The notes: generated by a model from the sequence alone, not told the origin. A DNA stretch of 64,000 nt from Planctomycetota bacterium (GCA_016873095.1 VGYC01000008.1:18987-82986), one strand, 5' to 3'. Positions 25,953-34,957 are shown, counted from the stretch's first letter. Program-made: numbers and translations.

Positions 25953-27572
25953 ATGTGCGCTGATGTTGTCTTCTCACGCAGGCTGGCTGGTGGGCTGACT
26001 GTGTTGATGTTCTTGTCGGCCGGGGCGGTGGTTGGCCCGGCTCAGGAGAAGCCGGCGGCCGGCCCCAAAGCATTGCCGGTCGACGTCGTGGCGGCGTGGG
26101 AAAAAGCCGGCGCCACCATCGGCTGGCTACGGCGGGCAGACAATGGGCTCGTCTGGTTCATCGAAGGCAAGGAAGGCATGCCCGGCGACCTGCCCGGCTT
26201 CCGCATGCGCCAGTGGCGTGACGGAACGATTGGCGCCTTGCCGTCCCCTGGCACGCCGTTCGGTCTGGAACTCATCGACTCGCAGATGACGGATGAGCGG
26301 CTGAAGGAACTGGCCGGGCTGAAGAACTTGCAGTGGCTGATCCTCAGAGCCGCAATGGTGACGGACGCGGGGCTCAAGGAGCTGGCCGGGCTGAAGGATC
26401 TGCAGGCGCTGGACCTCGGCGTTGCCAAGGCGACGGACGCAGGGCTGAAGGATTTGGCCCGGCTAACTGGCCTGCAAGCGCTGAGCCTCAGCGGCACCAA
26501 GGTGACGGACGCGGGGCTCAAGGAGCTCGCCCGGCTGAAGGCCCTCCAGGCATTATTCCTGGCCTATACACATCTGAAAGGCGCGGGGCTGAAGGAGCTG
26601 GCCGGTTTAAAGAGCCTGCGAGTGATCAACCTCAGCGGCACCAAGCTGACGGACGCGGGACTGAAAGAGCTGGCCGGGCTAACCAGCTTGCAGTCGCTGC
26701 ACCTCTCCTTGGTCCAGATCACGGACACTGGTCTGCAGGAGCTGGCCAGGCTGAAGGGCCTGCAGGCGCTGAATCTGTGGGCAACAAGGGCGACGGACGC
26801 GGGGCTGAAGGGGCTGACCGGAATGAAGACCCTGCAGAACCTGAACCTCGGCGTCACGCAGGTGACGGACGCGGGGCTGAAGAACCTGGCCGGGCTGACG
26901 GGCCTGCAGTCGCTGGACCTCAGCAATACTAAGGTGGCGGACTCAGGCCTGAAGGAATTGGCCCGGCTAACCAGCCTGCAGACGCTGCACCTCACCAGGA
27001 CGCGGGTGACGGACGCGGGGCTGAAGGAACTGGCCGGGCTGAAGGACCTGCAGTCGCTGTACCTCAGCAATACAAAGGTGACGGGCGCGGGGCTGAGAGT
27101 GCTGGCCGGGATGCAGGGCCTGCGGTTGCTGAGTCTCCGCGACACACAGGTCGCCGACGCGGGTCTGAAAGAGCTGGCCGGGATGAAAAGCCTGCGGAGG
27201 TTAGAGCTTTCCATGCCCGAGATCACGGACGCGGGGCTGAAGGAGCTGGCCGGAATGAAGGGCCTCAAGGGGCTCGGTCTCCATGGCTCGCAGGTAACGG
27301 ACGCGAGTCTGAAGGCGCTCGCCAGTCTGAAGGGCCTGGAGGCGCTGGACCTGAACGGAGCGCAGGTAACGGACGCGGGGCTGAAGGGGCTGGCCGAGCT
27401 GAAGAGCCTGCTATGGCTTGACCTGGTCTATATGCGGGTGACGGACGAAGACCTTGAGGGACTGGCCGAGTTGCGAGGCCTGCGGTCGCTGAGCCTCATT
27501 GGCACGGAGGTGACGGACGCGGGCGTGGCCAGGCTCCGCAAGGCGCTGCCGGGATGCCGAATCGTCCGGTAG
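25953..27572 (+). CDS. Secreted leucine-rich repeat protein (24-residue repeats)
   Basis: A 539-residue protein with a signal peptide (LAGGLTVLMFLSAGAVVGPA). After a ~100-residue N-terminal domain come about 18 tandem LRR units of 24 residues with consensus VTDAGLKELAGLKxLQxLxL, the cysteine-free variant common in planctomycetes. Repeat-to-repeat DNA identity is high, so the array is prone to unequal exchange. The last repeats end at an ALPGCRIV cap. LRR proteins of this sort are presumed surface interaction modules; the partner is unknown. A 94-base decayed copy of its 3' end is at 30655-30748. Confidence 0.9.
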   Translation: MCADVVFSRRLAGGLTVLMFLSAGAVVGPAQEKPAAGPKALPVDVVAAWEKAGATIGWLRRADNGLVWFIEGKEGMPGDLPGFRMRQWRDGTIGALPSPGTPFGLELIDSQMTDERLKELAGLKNLQWLILRAAMVTDAGLKELAGLKDLQALDLGVAKATDAGLKDLARLTGLQALSLSGTKVTDAGLKELARLKALQALFLAYTHLKGAGLKELAGLKSLRVINLSGTKLTDAGLKELAGLTSLQSLHLSLVQITDTGLQELARLKGLQALNLWATRATDAGLKGLTGMKTLQNLNLGVTQVTDAGLKNLAGLTGLQSLDLSNTKVADSGLKELARLTSLQTLHLTRTRVTDAGLKELAGLKDLQSLYLSNTKVTGAGLRVLAGMQGLRLLSLRDTQVADAGLKELAGMKSLRRLELSMPEITDAGLKELAGMKGLKGLGLHGSQVTDASLKALASLKGLEALDLNGAQVTDAGLKGLAELKSLLWLDLVYMRVTDEDLEGLAELRGLRSLSLIGTEVTDAGVARLRKALPGCRIVR

Positions 27573-27581
27573 CCTTTAGGC

Positions 27582-29438
27582 CTAAAGCGACCGCAAGAAG
27601 GCAATCAAATCGCTGCGTTCCTTGTCATGCAACGCATCGCCGCGCAACGACTCCGGCGTGTGATGCCGGCGCAGCAGTTCGTCGAGCGTCCTGGCCCGGC
27701 CGTCGTGCAGGTACGGGCCGCGGTTGTACAGGCCGAGGAGCGACGGCGGGTTCCAGAGCGTGTGCGGGCTACCATCGCTGCCGAGCTTGACGTCGTAGTT
27801 GCCCGGTGATGTGTACAGCGGCGGGCGATGACAGCGCACACAGCCGGCCTTGCCGCGAAACAACTCCTCGCCGCGTCGCACGGCGGCAGCCCTGGCAGCA
27901 GGTCGCGGGTGCGGCGGCGGCGTCAACGTCTCGAGAAAAGCAACCACGTCGGCGATATCCTCTCGTGACGGCTCGGGGCCGAACATCGTCTGCGTCAGCG
28001 ATTTATGGACGGCGGCCTTCAAGTTTTGCTGGATGCCGTGCCATGTCCACGGCCCCGTCCGGGCCACGTTGTGCAGCGACGGCGTCAGCTTCGGGTTGCC
28101 GTAGGAATCATCGTTGAGCGTATCGAAGTTAAGGCCGCAGGTGTGGCCATCGACGTGGCAGGTGTGGCAGCTGAACCACTGATGGTGCGAGCGGCGGGCA
28201 TCATGAAAGATGGCCTCGCCGCGGCGTGCGGCCGACGGCCGAGTGGGCTTGCCGAGGTTGATGGTCTTGACGACCCGGCCGGCCAGCGCATCCACGACCT
28301 GCACGGCATCGAGCAAGTAGTTGGCGACGACGGCCAGATGCGGTCGTTTCGGCGCGAACGCCACCGTCAGCGGCCGGCCGCCCAGCGCGAGGCGACGCAG
28401 CCTGTTGTTCTTCTGCAGGCGCGGATCGAGGAAGTCGCCGGGATCGCCCGCCATCCACGGAATCGCGGCGGCATCGAGCAACAGCAATTCATGCGTCCCG
28501 CCGGCCGTGATGGCGAGCACCTTGCCGGCATGGCCCCAGGCCAGCCCATGCGGATCACCCACTGCCTGGCCATGCACATCCAGCGCGATCTGCCAGCTCA
28601 CAGGCGCCTGGCGAGCCGGGAGCGTCAGCGACGGGAGTTCCCTCACGGCGAGCCGTGTCACGCGGCTGTCAACGACCCAGCCCTGCTCGATATTATCCTT
28701 GGTCACCGGGAACTCGCGGCGAACGATGTGTGTGCACAGAACGAAGCGGTCGTCCGGCGTGAAGGCCAGGCCGCGCAGGTTGAAGCCGTCGACGATGGAG
28801 CGCTCCCAGTGCGGCTTGCCGGTGTCCAGGTCCCAGCAGCGCACCTGGCCCGAGCGTGTGCTGGCGGCGGCGAGCAACCGGCCATCGTGCGACAAGGCGA
28901 GTTGCCTCGGCTCGCGCGGCGCCGGCCAGCGCTTGACGAGGGCACGCGACGACCAGTCGATGCCCACAACCTCGTCATCTCCCGCCAGGGCGGCGTAGAG
29001 GGTCGCGCCATCGCGGGAAAAGGCGAGCCCGCGTGGAAATGCCACCGACTCGATCCGGCCGATGACCTTCAGTCTTGTGTTTGCCAGTTCCAGAAGCGAG
29101 ATGCTGTGCGACCATAGATTGCTGACCGCGGCACGTCGACCATCCGGCGAGCGCGCGAGCGCTGACGGTTTCTTGCCGACCGGCAACTCGTGCAGCACCG
29201 TCCCCGCGTCCAGGTCGATGAGCGACACCGAACCGGCGGTGTGGTTGGCGGTCAACGCTCTTTTGCCGTCGGGGAGAATGACGAGGTCGATCGGGCTGCG
29301 CTGAACGCCGGCATCGTTCTCGTGCGAGCGCATCGCGCCCGCCGTCAGGCCGATCATCGCCAGAATGCAGAATGGCTTTCGCGCGAGACATCGTGCGCAA
29401 AACCGCCAAGCGAGCTTCCCACACGCTCGTCTACCCAT
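27582..29438 (-). CDS. Beta-propeller / diheme cytochrome c peroxidase-like protein
   Basis: A 618-residue protein from the ATG at 29438, which gives a signal-peptide-like N-terminus (CILAMIGLTAGAM). The first ~370 residues are a WD40/YVTN-type propeller (VILPDGKRALTANHTAGSVS, ALARSPDGRRAAVSNLWSHS). The C-terminal part has two heme c sites, CHTCH at 424-428 and CVRCH at 533-537, plus TPSLHNVARTGPWTWHG and NPPSLLGLYNRGPYLHDGRA, motifs of the MauG/cytochrome c peroxidase family. Residues ~8-20 are encoded by a degenerate copy of the palindrome at 6833, so the extreme N-terminus may derive from a repeat insertion. It follows the YVTN propeller gene by 32 bases and is probably its operon partner. 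Confidence 0.85.
   Translation of the reverse strand: MGRRACGKLAWRFCARCLARKPFCILAMIGLTAGAMRSHENDAGVQRSPIDLVILPDGKRALTANHTAGSVSLIDLDAGTVLHELPVGKKPSALARSPDGRRAAVSNLWSHSISLLELANTRLKVIGRIESVAFPRGLAFSRDGATLYAALAGDDEVVGIDWSSRALVKRWPAPREPRQLALSHDGRLLAAASTRSGQVRCWDLDTGKPHWERSIVDGFNLRGLAFTPDDRFVLCTHIVRREFPVTKDNIEQGWVVDSRVTRLAVRELPSLTLPARQAPVSWQIALDVHGQAVGDPHGLAWGHAGKVLAITAGGTHELLLLDAAAIPWMAGDPGDFLDPRLQKNNRLRRLALGGRPLTVAFAPKRPHLAVVANYLLDAVQVVDALAGRVVKTINLGKPTRPSAARRGEAIFHDARRSHHQWFSCHTCHVDGHTCGLNFDTLNDDSYGNPKLTPSLHNVARTGPWTWHGIQQNLKAAVHKSLTQTMFGPEPSREDIADVVAFLETLTPPPHPRPAARAAAVRRGEELFRGKAGCVRCHRPPLYTSPGNYDVKLGSDGSPHTLWNPPSLLGLYNRGPYLHDGRARTLDELLRRHHTPESLRGDALHDKERSDLIAFLRSL
29377..29411. repeat. Degenerate copy of the 6833 palindrome inside a coding region
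   Basis: This stretch aligns with 6836-6876 (shared blocks TTTCGCGCG, TGCGC/CGCGC, AAAACCGCC and GCGAGC) at roughly three quarters identity by eye. It lies within the first ~20 codons of the propeller-cytochrome gene. The pairing of its arms is weaker than in the copy at 6833. Confidence 0.5.
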
Positions 29439-29470
29439 TTCAGATGCTCCAGCGGCTGCCGATGTGACGA

Positions 29471-30571
29471 TTACCCACCTTTCTTCTCCGGCAGCGTCAC
29501 GACCAGCAGGCGCTTCGGCTCCTTGCCGGCGGGGATGCGGGCGACGATGCGCTTCGTCGCGGTGTCCACGACCGCGGTCTCGTTGCGGCTGCGCACGGAG
29601 ACGTAGCAGTGCTTGCCGTCCGGGCTGAACGTCAGCCAGTAGACGCGGCCGCCCATCGGGATGGTGGCGATCTGCTTGGGCCTGGCCCCGCCGTCGAGAG
29701 CGTACACATGCACTTCCTGGTGCTCGACGTCGCATTCCCAGATTTCCTTCTGGTCGGGGCGGATGCCCAGGCCGTGGCTGCGGCTGCCGGTCTTCAGATG
29801 CTCCGGCGCCAGCTCGGCGGGCACGCGGTGGATCATCTTGCGCTTCGACAGGTCCGCCATCTCGATGCCGACCAGGCCATCCACCTCGGCGAACAGGTAT
29901 TTCTCATCGCTGGTCAGCGCCACCGGCCGGACGACGTTGCTGAAGGGGACCTCGCCGATGGGCTTGTGCGTGGCGACATCGACGATGGTGACCTTCTTGG
30001 GCGAGCCCATGGGAGCCAGATACATGCGCTTGCCGTCGGCGGAGCAGAGGGTGTTGTGTGGCCGGCCGCCGGTGAAGATGCGCTCGATGATCTTGGCCTT
30101 GGCAAGATCGACGACCTCGTAGAAGCCGTCCTTGGCGGGAATGTAGGCGAACTTGCCGTCCGGCGTGACGGCGAGCTGGTTCGGCGCCGGGCCGATGTTC
30201 ATGCGGCGGATGACCTTGTCCGCGAAGGGATCGATCCACACCAGCTCGGCCGGATCCTTGCCTTCAACGCTGACCAGGACCACGTCCTGCGAGGCCGGCA
30301 CCGCGATGCCGTGCGGATGCGGCCCGACGACGATGCGGCCGATGACCTTGTGCGTGGCCACGTCCACTACCGTGACATCGTCGCCGGCGCTGTTGGTGAC
30401 GTACAGCTTCTGCCGGAATTTCTTGCCCGGCTCATCGGCACGGAAGCCGTTGCCGGCCGGCGATCCGAAGACAAGCAGGCCGACGACGAGCAGGATGGCT
30501 GGCAGGAGGCGTCGCGTGGAAGAATGGCGGGACACGGTGTTTCTCCTTGCTGCGAAGTCGCGGATGGACAA
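29471..30571 (-). CDS. Exported YVTN-family beta-propeller protein
   Basis: A 366-residue protein with a signal peptide (LLPAILLVVGLLVFGSPAGNG). Seven propeller blades of the YVTN/YNCE type can be followed: KLYVTNSAGDDVTVVDVATH, PHGIAVPASQDVVLVS, PNQLAVTPDGKFAYIPAKDG, GGRPHNTLCSADGKRMYLAP, YWLTFSPDGKHCYVSVRSRN and NETAVVDTATKRIVARIPAG. It precedes the propeller-diheme cytochrome gene by 32 bases on the same strand, and the two probably form a periplasmic redox or scaffold unit. No enzymatic residues recognised. Confidence 0.88.
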   Translation of the reverse strand: MSIRDFAARRNTVSRHSSTRRLLPAILLVVGLLVFGSPAGNGFRADEPGKKFRQKLYVTNSAGDDVTVVDVATHKVIGRIVVGPHPHGIAVPASQDVVLVSVEGKDPAELVWIDPFADKVIRRMNIGPAPNQLAVTPDGKFAYIPAKDGFYEVVDLAKAKIIERIFTGGRPHNTLCSADGKRMYLAPMGSPKKVTIVDVATHKPIGEVPFSNVVRPVALTSDEKYLFAEVDGLVGIEMADLSKRKMIHRVPAELAPEHLKTGSRSHGLGIRPDQKEIWECDVEHQEVHVYALDGGARPKQIATIPMGGRVYWLTFSPDGKHCYVSVRSRNETAVVDTATKRIVARIPAGKEPKRLLVVTLPEKKGG

Positions 30572-30654
30572 GTGCGATTATAGGCTCGCACCCACGGCGA
30601 CGCCACGAAAATCGTGAGGCAACATGCTCAGGCAACAGTCTGCAATCGCTTTCC

Positions 30655-30748
30655 CTGGTCTATATGCGGGTGACGGACGAAGGGCTTGAGGAACTGGCCG
30701 CTGAGCCTCATTGGCACGGAGGTTAAGGACGCGGGCGTGGCCAGGCTA
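30655..30748 (+). pseudogene. Decayed copy of the LRR gene 3' end
   Basis: This segment repeats 27424-27537 of the LRR gene almost base for base (shared block CTGGTCTATATGCGGGTGAC), but lacks 28 bases of the middle and has a few substitutions, including one that creates a stop (GGTTAAGG). No open frame remains. It is followed directly by the relic of the small acidic gene. Confidence 0.85.
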
Positions 30749-30887
30749 AAAGTTTGGCCGCCAACCATGGCCGATGGCTTGGGCAACATACAGAACCAAG
30801 TTCTTGTCTTTTGCGCGAGATAATAGCTGCTTGGCCTTGTCCCGACATCGCGCCGAATAAGAGACATGGTATGGTCGTGGGCCGTCG

Positions 30888-31012
30888 ACCGCATCACTCA
30901 TGAGAATTGGCCCCGGCGCTGAGTCCGAGAGATTCCAGGAACTGCTCGGGCGGGACGCCGCCTTGTTCCTGCATGCGGGTAATTGTATCACGGCCGGGGA
31001 TTCTGCGCAATC
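30888..31012 (-). pseudogene. Decayed copy of the small acidic gene at 25375-25590
   Basis: The stretch matches 25369-25455 (shared block GATTCCAGGAACTGCTCGGG) and then, after an internal deletion of ~125 bases, the gene's 5' end and putative promoter (ATTGTATCAC). Reading frame is lost. Between this relic and the LRR relic, ~140 bases encode in one minus frame an unidentified C-terminus (LSRAKDKNLVLYVAQAIGHG) that may be another relic. Confidence 0.75.
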
Positions 31013-31092
31013 TCGCGCATCACGAGCTACGCCCCAATGCGCCGCGCCGCGCATCGGAGTGCGGAGCCACCAATCGCCTTCGCGCCGCTTGA

Positions 31093-31308
31093 CTACTTGG
31101 GTTGCCCGTCGGCGTTGAAGTAGCGATCCAGGTTGTCGAGCGCGTCGTGGGCGTTGCTCAGGGTTTCCGTCCACTTGCGGATTTCTTCGAGCAAGCCGGA
31201 ATGCTCGCCGATGCCGACGGATTTCTGAAAGTAGACTTCGAGAGTGGCCACGGCCTCGGACTTCTTGGCCTCAAAATGCGACAATGCCGCCTGGTACAGC
31301 CGATTCAT
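31093..31308 (-). CDS. Small helical protein, unknown function
   Basis: A 71-residue protein (MNRLYQAALSHFEAKKSEAV at the start). The start at 31308 is fixed by a strong AAGGAGAGG ribosome binding site seven bases upstream; the longer frame to 31383 is not needed. The whole chain is predicted helical by eye, acidic, with no cysteines. No family recognised. Upstream to 31578 there are ~270 AT-richer bases with no other gene. Confidence 0.75.
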   Translation of the reverse strand: MNRLYQAALSHFEAKKSEAVATLEVYFQKSVGIGEHSGLLEEIRKWTETLSNAHDALDNLDRYFNADGQPK

Positions 31309-31578
31309 GTTCCTCTCCTTATGACGCCATTCATAGTTCCCATAGCTCCTGGAATCATAATTCAAGCCGCGCGGCGTTGTCAACAGATTAGTTGCCGTAA
31401 GTTATTTTTTAACAATATGTTATGTCAATTCAACTGAGAGTGAGACTCGCGGACTCTTGCAATTCATTCTCAGTGCCGATAGCCTCTGCGACCGTGTTGC
31501 AACAAAGGTCCTGGTCGAGGCGATCAAAGATCCGGATCAGGCAACGGCGCGATCCAATTCCCACTGCCCGCCTCCACG

Positions 31579-32490
31579 CTACCAGTCCTCCCCCAGCTGG
31601 TTGCCGTCATTGGGTTGCATCGCGGCATTCCAGGTGCCTGGGCTGATGGTTGCGGCCACCTGGCGAACAGAGCCGTCGGCCAGCGCCACGGTGATGGCAA
31701 ACTCGCTGAAGCTCTGCGCCAGCAGAGGACTGCTCAGGCATTCGTGATCTGCTGGCGCGAGCTGAAACGTTACGTTTGTCCCGAAGGAATTGGCGGTGCT
31801 GATGGCGGGCACTTCGCCGAAGAACGCGGCGAACGGCGTGTTCGGCGCCGCCGCGTAGCGGCTGCCGCCATCGCCACATTTCGCAAACTTCGTCGAGAAG
31901 GCGATGGTATTCGACGTGCCGTCGGTGAAAGTGGTCTGGAACCGCGCCGTGCCAGGTTCGATCTCGGCCAGGCGAGGCATCGGCCGGTCGAATGATGTGC
32001 TGACACCCCTATCGGAAAAGACGCGCAGGTTCGCGGTGAAATGCTGCACGCCGGCCTCATCCTCTTCTCGACGGCCAAGGAACTGACTTACGACTGCGTC
32101 GGCTACCACCTCGCCCTGCTTCACGCACGATTTGTAGAGCTCATCTTGTTCAACGTAGGGTAAGAGATGAACGTGCATCGAGGCGGCAAAGCTCAATCCC
32201 CAGGCGTCACCAACCGCGCCATCCATCTTGAGAGTCGGCACTCGATCAAAGGCCGGCGGTAGCCTCTTGTAGCTCCCGGCAAAGCTATGAATCGCCAAGG
32301 CCACAAATTTGAAGTTCCGGCGATCAACCCAGCGCATGTGCTCTCGGCGTTGCCGGCCAAGTATCACGATGACCAGGCTGATCACCACACCCGTCACGCA
32401 CAGGACGATGACGAAATCGGTGCGCGACAGGCCGCGGCGGCTGGTGTGCGACGGACTGGTCCGCGACGGACTGGTGTGCGTGCAACACAT
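31579..32490 (-). CDS. DUF1559 domain protein (pseudopilin-like)
   Basis: A 303-residue planctomycete DUF1559 protein. The N-terminal hydrophobic helix (TDFVIVLCVTGVVISLVIVI) is a degenerate version of the type IV pilin-like leader; the usual RRAFTLIELLVVIAII motif is poorly kept and Glu5 is not evident. The domain shows NFKFVALAIHSFAGSYKRLPP and ends with VALADGSVRQVAATISPGTW followed by the family-typical NDGNQLGEDW. A 12-base repeat near the start encodes TSPSRTSPSHTS. Ribosome binding site GGAG precedes the ATG. Members occur in dozens of copies per planctomycete genome and are presumed exported structural or secretion-system components. Confidence 0.9.
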   Translation of the reverse strand: MCCTHTSPSRTSPSHTSRRGLSRTDFVIVLCVTGVVISLVIVILGRQRREHMRWVDRRNFKFVALAIHSFAGSYKRLPPAFDRVPTLKMDGAVGDAWGLSFAASMHVHLLPYVEQDELYKSCVKQGEVVADAVVSQFLGRREEDEAGVQHFTANLRVFSDRGVSTSFDRPMPRLAEIEPGTARFQTTFTDGTSNTIAFSTKFAKCGDGGSRYAAAPNTPFAAFFGEVPAISTANSFGTNVTFQLAPADHECLSSPLLAQSFSEFAITVALADGSVRQVAATISPGTWNAAMQPNDGNQLGEDW

Positions 32491-32504
32491 GGGCGGACTC
32501 CGTG

Positions 32505-32532
32505 CTCCGGTCGCTCACGCTCCCGGCTCGCC
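32505..32532 (-). repeat. Dispersed repeat, GAGCGTSAGCGACCGGAG family, copy 1
   Basis: On the minus strand this reads GGCGAGCCGGGAGCGTGAGC followed by GACCGGAG. Two further copies are at 33793-33819 and 59602-59629. It lies just upstream of the DUF1559 start. Confidence 0.7.
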
Positions 32533-32535
32533 GAC

Positions 32536-32574
32536 TTCTGGCTCGCTGTTTCTGGCTCGCTGTTTCTGGCTCGC
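32536..32574 (+). repeat. 14-base tandem repeat, 2.8 copies
   Basis: Unit TTCTGGCTCGCTGT repeated at 32536 and 32550 and partially at 32564, between the divergent DUF1559 and HtrA genes. Probably a replication-slippage product; no function evident. Confidence 0.8.
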
Positions 32575-32648
32575 CGAATCCGATTCTACCATGAGCTATC
32601 CAATAGAATAGACATGCTCGATCATTCAGCCGCTGAGGTTTCATCGCC

Positions 32649-33788
32649 ATGTCCCATGCCAACAACTACAGCCGCCGGCCGCCGAGTCCTTCGTCGCTGA
32701 GTCTCTTGTGGGCGTACGCGCTCCTGATGGGGGTGGTGCTGTTCCTGGTCTGGCGGTTCTGGCCGGAGCCGACGGGCGTCGTCGGTCTCGATCCGCAGGC
32801 CAGCCAGCGCGAGATCACGCCGCGCGGCGACCTGGCCGAGGATGAGAAGACGACCATCGCCATCTACAACAAGGCGCGGCAATCGGTCGTCAACATCGAC
32901 ACGGTCGGCTATCGCCGTGATTTCTTCGACGTCGCTGAAGAGAAGATCGGCTCCGGATCCGGCATCGTCTGGAACGACAAGGGACATATCGTCACCAATT
33001 TCCACGTCGTCAAGAACGCCCAGGTCGTGTACGTCACGCTGGCCGACCATTCGCGCTACAAGGTTGTCCTCGATCCGGTTCAGCGGCTGTTCGACGAGAC
33101 CAAGGACCTGGCCGTCATCAAGATCAACGCGCCGGCCGAACGGCTCAAGCCCATCGCCATTGGCCGGTCCGACAATCTGCAAGTCGGGCAAAAGGCGTTC
33201 GCCATCGGCAACCCGTTCGGCCTCGACCACACGCTGACGACCGGTGTCGTCAGCGCCCTGGGCCGGCAGTTCGAGCGCATCAAAGGCGTCATCCAGACGG
33301 ACGCCGCCATCAACCCCGGCAACTCCGGCGGGCCGCTCCTGGACAGCGCGGGTCTGCTCATCGGCGTGAACACGGCCATCATCAGCTCGACCAACTCGTC
33401 GGCCGGCATCGGCTTCGCCATCCCCGTGGACGAGGTCAATCGCGTGGTGACGCAGCTCATTCGCCACGGCAAGGTCAGCCGGCCTGGGCTGGGCATCCAG
33501 GTGGCCACCGATCAGTTCGCCCACAGCCGGCGCATCAAGGGCGTGCTGGTGATGAAGGTCCTGCCCGATAGCCCAGCCGACAAGGCCGGCCTGCGCGGCC
33601 TCATTGCGACCGAGACCGGCTATCGCCTCGGCGACATCATCGTCGCCATCGACGGCAAGGATACGTTCACCAGCAGCCAGCTCTTCAGCCTCCTCGACGA
33701 TTACCAGATCGGCCAGCAGGTCGAGGTCACCGCCGTACGTGACGGCGAGATGTTCAAGACCAAGGTGACGCTGGCGGAGCTGAACTGA
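32649..33788 (+). CDS. HtrA/DegP-like membrane-anchored serine protease (S1C) with PDZ domain
   Basis: A 379-residue protein with one N-terminal transmembrane anchor (SLLWAYALLMGVVLFLVW). The trypsin-like domain has all three catalytic residues: His in VTNFHVV, Asp in KDLAVIKI and Ser in NPGNSGGPLL. The PDZ domain starts around residue 275 (GLGIQVATDQF, GVLVMKVLPDSPADKAGLRG, YRLGDIIVAIDG). One PDZ domain and an uncleaved anchor resemble DegS-type sensors or HtrA quality-control proteases of the cell envelope. It is followed after ~38 bases by an SDR gene. Confidence 0.94.
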   Translation: MSHANNYSRRPPSPSSLSLLWAYALLMGVVLFLVWRFWPEPTGVVGLDPQASQREITPRGDLAEDEKTTIAIYNKARQSVVNIDTVGYRRDFFDVAEEKIGSGSGIVWNDKGHIVTNFHVVKNAQVVYVTLADHSRYKVVLDPVQRLFDETKDLAVIKINAPAERLKPIAIGRSDNLQVGQKAFAIGNPFGLDHTLTTGVVSALGRQFERIKGVIQTDAAINPGNSGGPLLDSAGLLIGVNTAIISSTNSSAGIGFAIPVDEVNRVVTQLIRHGKVSRPGLGIQVATDQFAHSRRIKGVLVMKVLPDSPADKAGLRGLIATETGYRLGDIIVAIDGKDTFTSSQLFSLLDDYQIGQQVEVTAVRDGEMFKTKVTLAELN

Positions 33789-33792
33789 CACT

Positions 33793-33819
33793 GGCGAGCC
33801 GGCGTGAGCGACCGGAGGA
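33793..33819 (+). repeat. Dispersed repeat, GAGCGTSAGCGACCGGAG family, copy 2
   Basis: Fills most of the 38-base gap between the HtrA stop and the SDR start and appears to supply the GGAGGAG ribosome binding site of the SDR gene at 33814-33820. Confidence 0.7.
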
Positions 33820-33826
33820 GCGCAGC

Positions 33827-34594
33827 ATGGCACGAATCGCGCTGGTCACAGGTGGAGGTCGAGGCATCGGGCGGGCCATCGCCATGGCGCTGGCGCGCGA
33901 TGGTGCGAAGGTGGCCGTCTCGGCGCGCAGTGAGGATGAGTTGGCCGAGGTCGTTGCGACCATCCAGTCGGCAGGCGGGCAGGCGCTTCCCGTGGTAGCC
34001 GACCTTTCACAGCCGGATGCGGCTCGCGCCCTCCTCGAACGCGTCAAGTCGCAGCTCGGTGCCATCGAGATCCTCGTCAACAACGCCGGTGTCGGCAGCA
34101 GTGCCGATCCCAGGCCGGTGATCGATTTCGACGACGACTTCTGGGAGCTGTCGCTGCGCGTCAACCTGACGGTCCCCTATCTGTTGAGCAAGGGCGTGCT
34201 GCCGGACATGGTGGCGCGGCACTGGGGGCGGATCATCAACATCGCGTCCATCAACAGCCGGACCGGCAGCTTGCACGGGGCGGCATACGCGGCCAGCAAG
34301 CACGGACTGCTGGGCCTGACGCGGACGCTCGCCCTCGAGGTCGCCCGCGATGGCATCACCGTCAACGCCATCTGTCCCGGCCCGGTGCGCACGCGCATGA
34401 ACGACAAGCGCATCGCCTATGACGCCGAGCGCCGCGGCGTCAGCTTCAAGGAACAGGAGGCGTCGCTCACGCCCATCGGCGGCCGGCTCGAGCCCGACGA
34501 CATCGCCCCGATGGCCGTCTACCTGGCCGGCGACGCGGCTCGCATGGTGACGGGACAGGCGTTCAACATCTGCGGCGGACTTCTGATGTCGTGA
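33827..34594 (+). CDS. Short-chain dehydrogenase/reductase
   Basis: A 255-residue classical SDR. Cofactor motif TGGGRGIG, NNAGVGS, catalytic Ser in IINIASINSRTG, Tyr and Lys in YAASKHG, and CPGPVRTRM after strand 6. The second-strand sequence AVSARSEDEL suggests NADP preference (Arg after the strand). Closest familiar type is the FabG/3-oxoacyl-ACP reductase-like group, but the substrate is not assignable. The start has a GGAGGAG ribosome binding site that lies within a dispersed repeat. Confidence 0.92.
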   Translation: MARIALVTGGGRGIGRAIAMALARDGAKVAVSARSEDELAEVVATIQSAGGQALPVVADLSQPDAARALLERVKSQLGAIEILVNNAGVGSSADPRPVIDFDDDFWELSLRVNLTVPYLLSKGVLPDMVARHWGRIINIASINSRTGSLHGAAYAASKHGLLGLTRTLALEVARDGITVNAICPGPVRTRMNDKRIAYDAERRGVSFKEQEASLTPIGGRLEPDDIAPMAVYLAGDAARMVTGQAFNICGGLLMS

Positions 34595-34612
34595 TGCAAC
34601 GTGGAGGTTTCC

Positions 34613-34957
34613 ATGACGCCTGACGATTTCCGCGAACTCGCGCTGAGCCTGCCGAAGACCACGGAGCGTTCGCACATGGCGCATCCGGACTTCCGGGTGG
34701 CCGACAAGATCTTCGCGACGCTTGGCTATCCCGAGGCTGGCTGGGCCATGGTCAAGCTCACGCCGGAGCAGCAGGCCCTGTTCGCGCGCTCGGAACCGGG
34801 CGTCTACGTTCCGGTCAAGGGCGCCTGGGGACGCCGCGGCGCCACGACCATTCATCTCAAGCATGCCGACCTGGCGTCCGTGCGCAGCGCCATCGTTGCC
34901 GCCTGGCGCAACACGGCGCCAAAACGCCTCGCCGCGGAGTTCGATGAGGATGAGTGA
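34613..34957 (+). CDS. MmcQ/YjbR family DNA-binding-like protein
   Basis: A 114-residue protein (MTPDDFRELALSLPKTTERS). The family fold is seen in SHMAHPDFRVADKIFATLGY, WAMVKLTPEQQALF, GVYVPVKGAWGRRGATTIHL and RSAIVAAWRNTAPKRLA. The start at 34613 has a GGAGG ribosome binding site. MmcQ/YjbR proteins have a cystatin-like double-wing fold and an uncertain role. It follows the SDR gene by 18 bases and may be co-transcribed. Confidence 0.9.
   Translation: MTPDDFRELALSLPKTTERSHMAHPDFRVADKIFATLGYPEAGWAMVKLTPEQQALFARSEPGVYVPVKGAWGRRGATTIHLKHADLASVRSAIVAAWRNTAPKRLAAEFDEDE

Noticed and set aside
30746..31174. 142-codon minus-strand ORF as a real gene
   Set aside because: It runs through the relic of the small acidic gene and has no ribosome binding site; only its last ~30 residues look protein-like, possibly from another relic.
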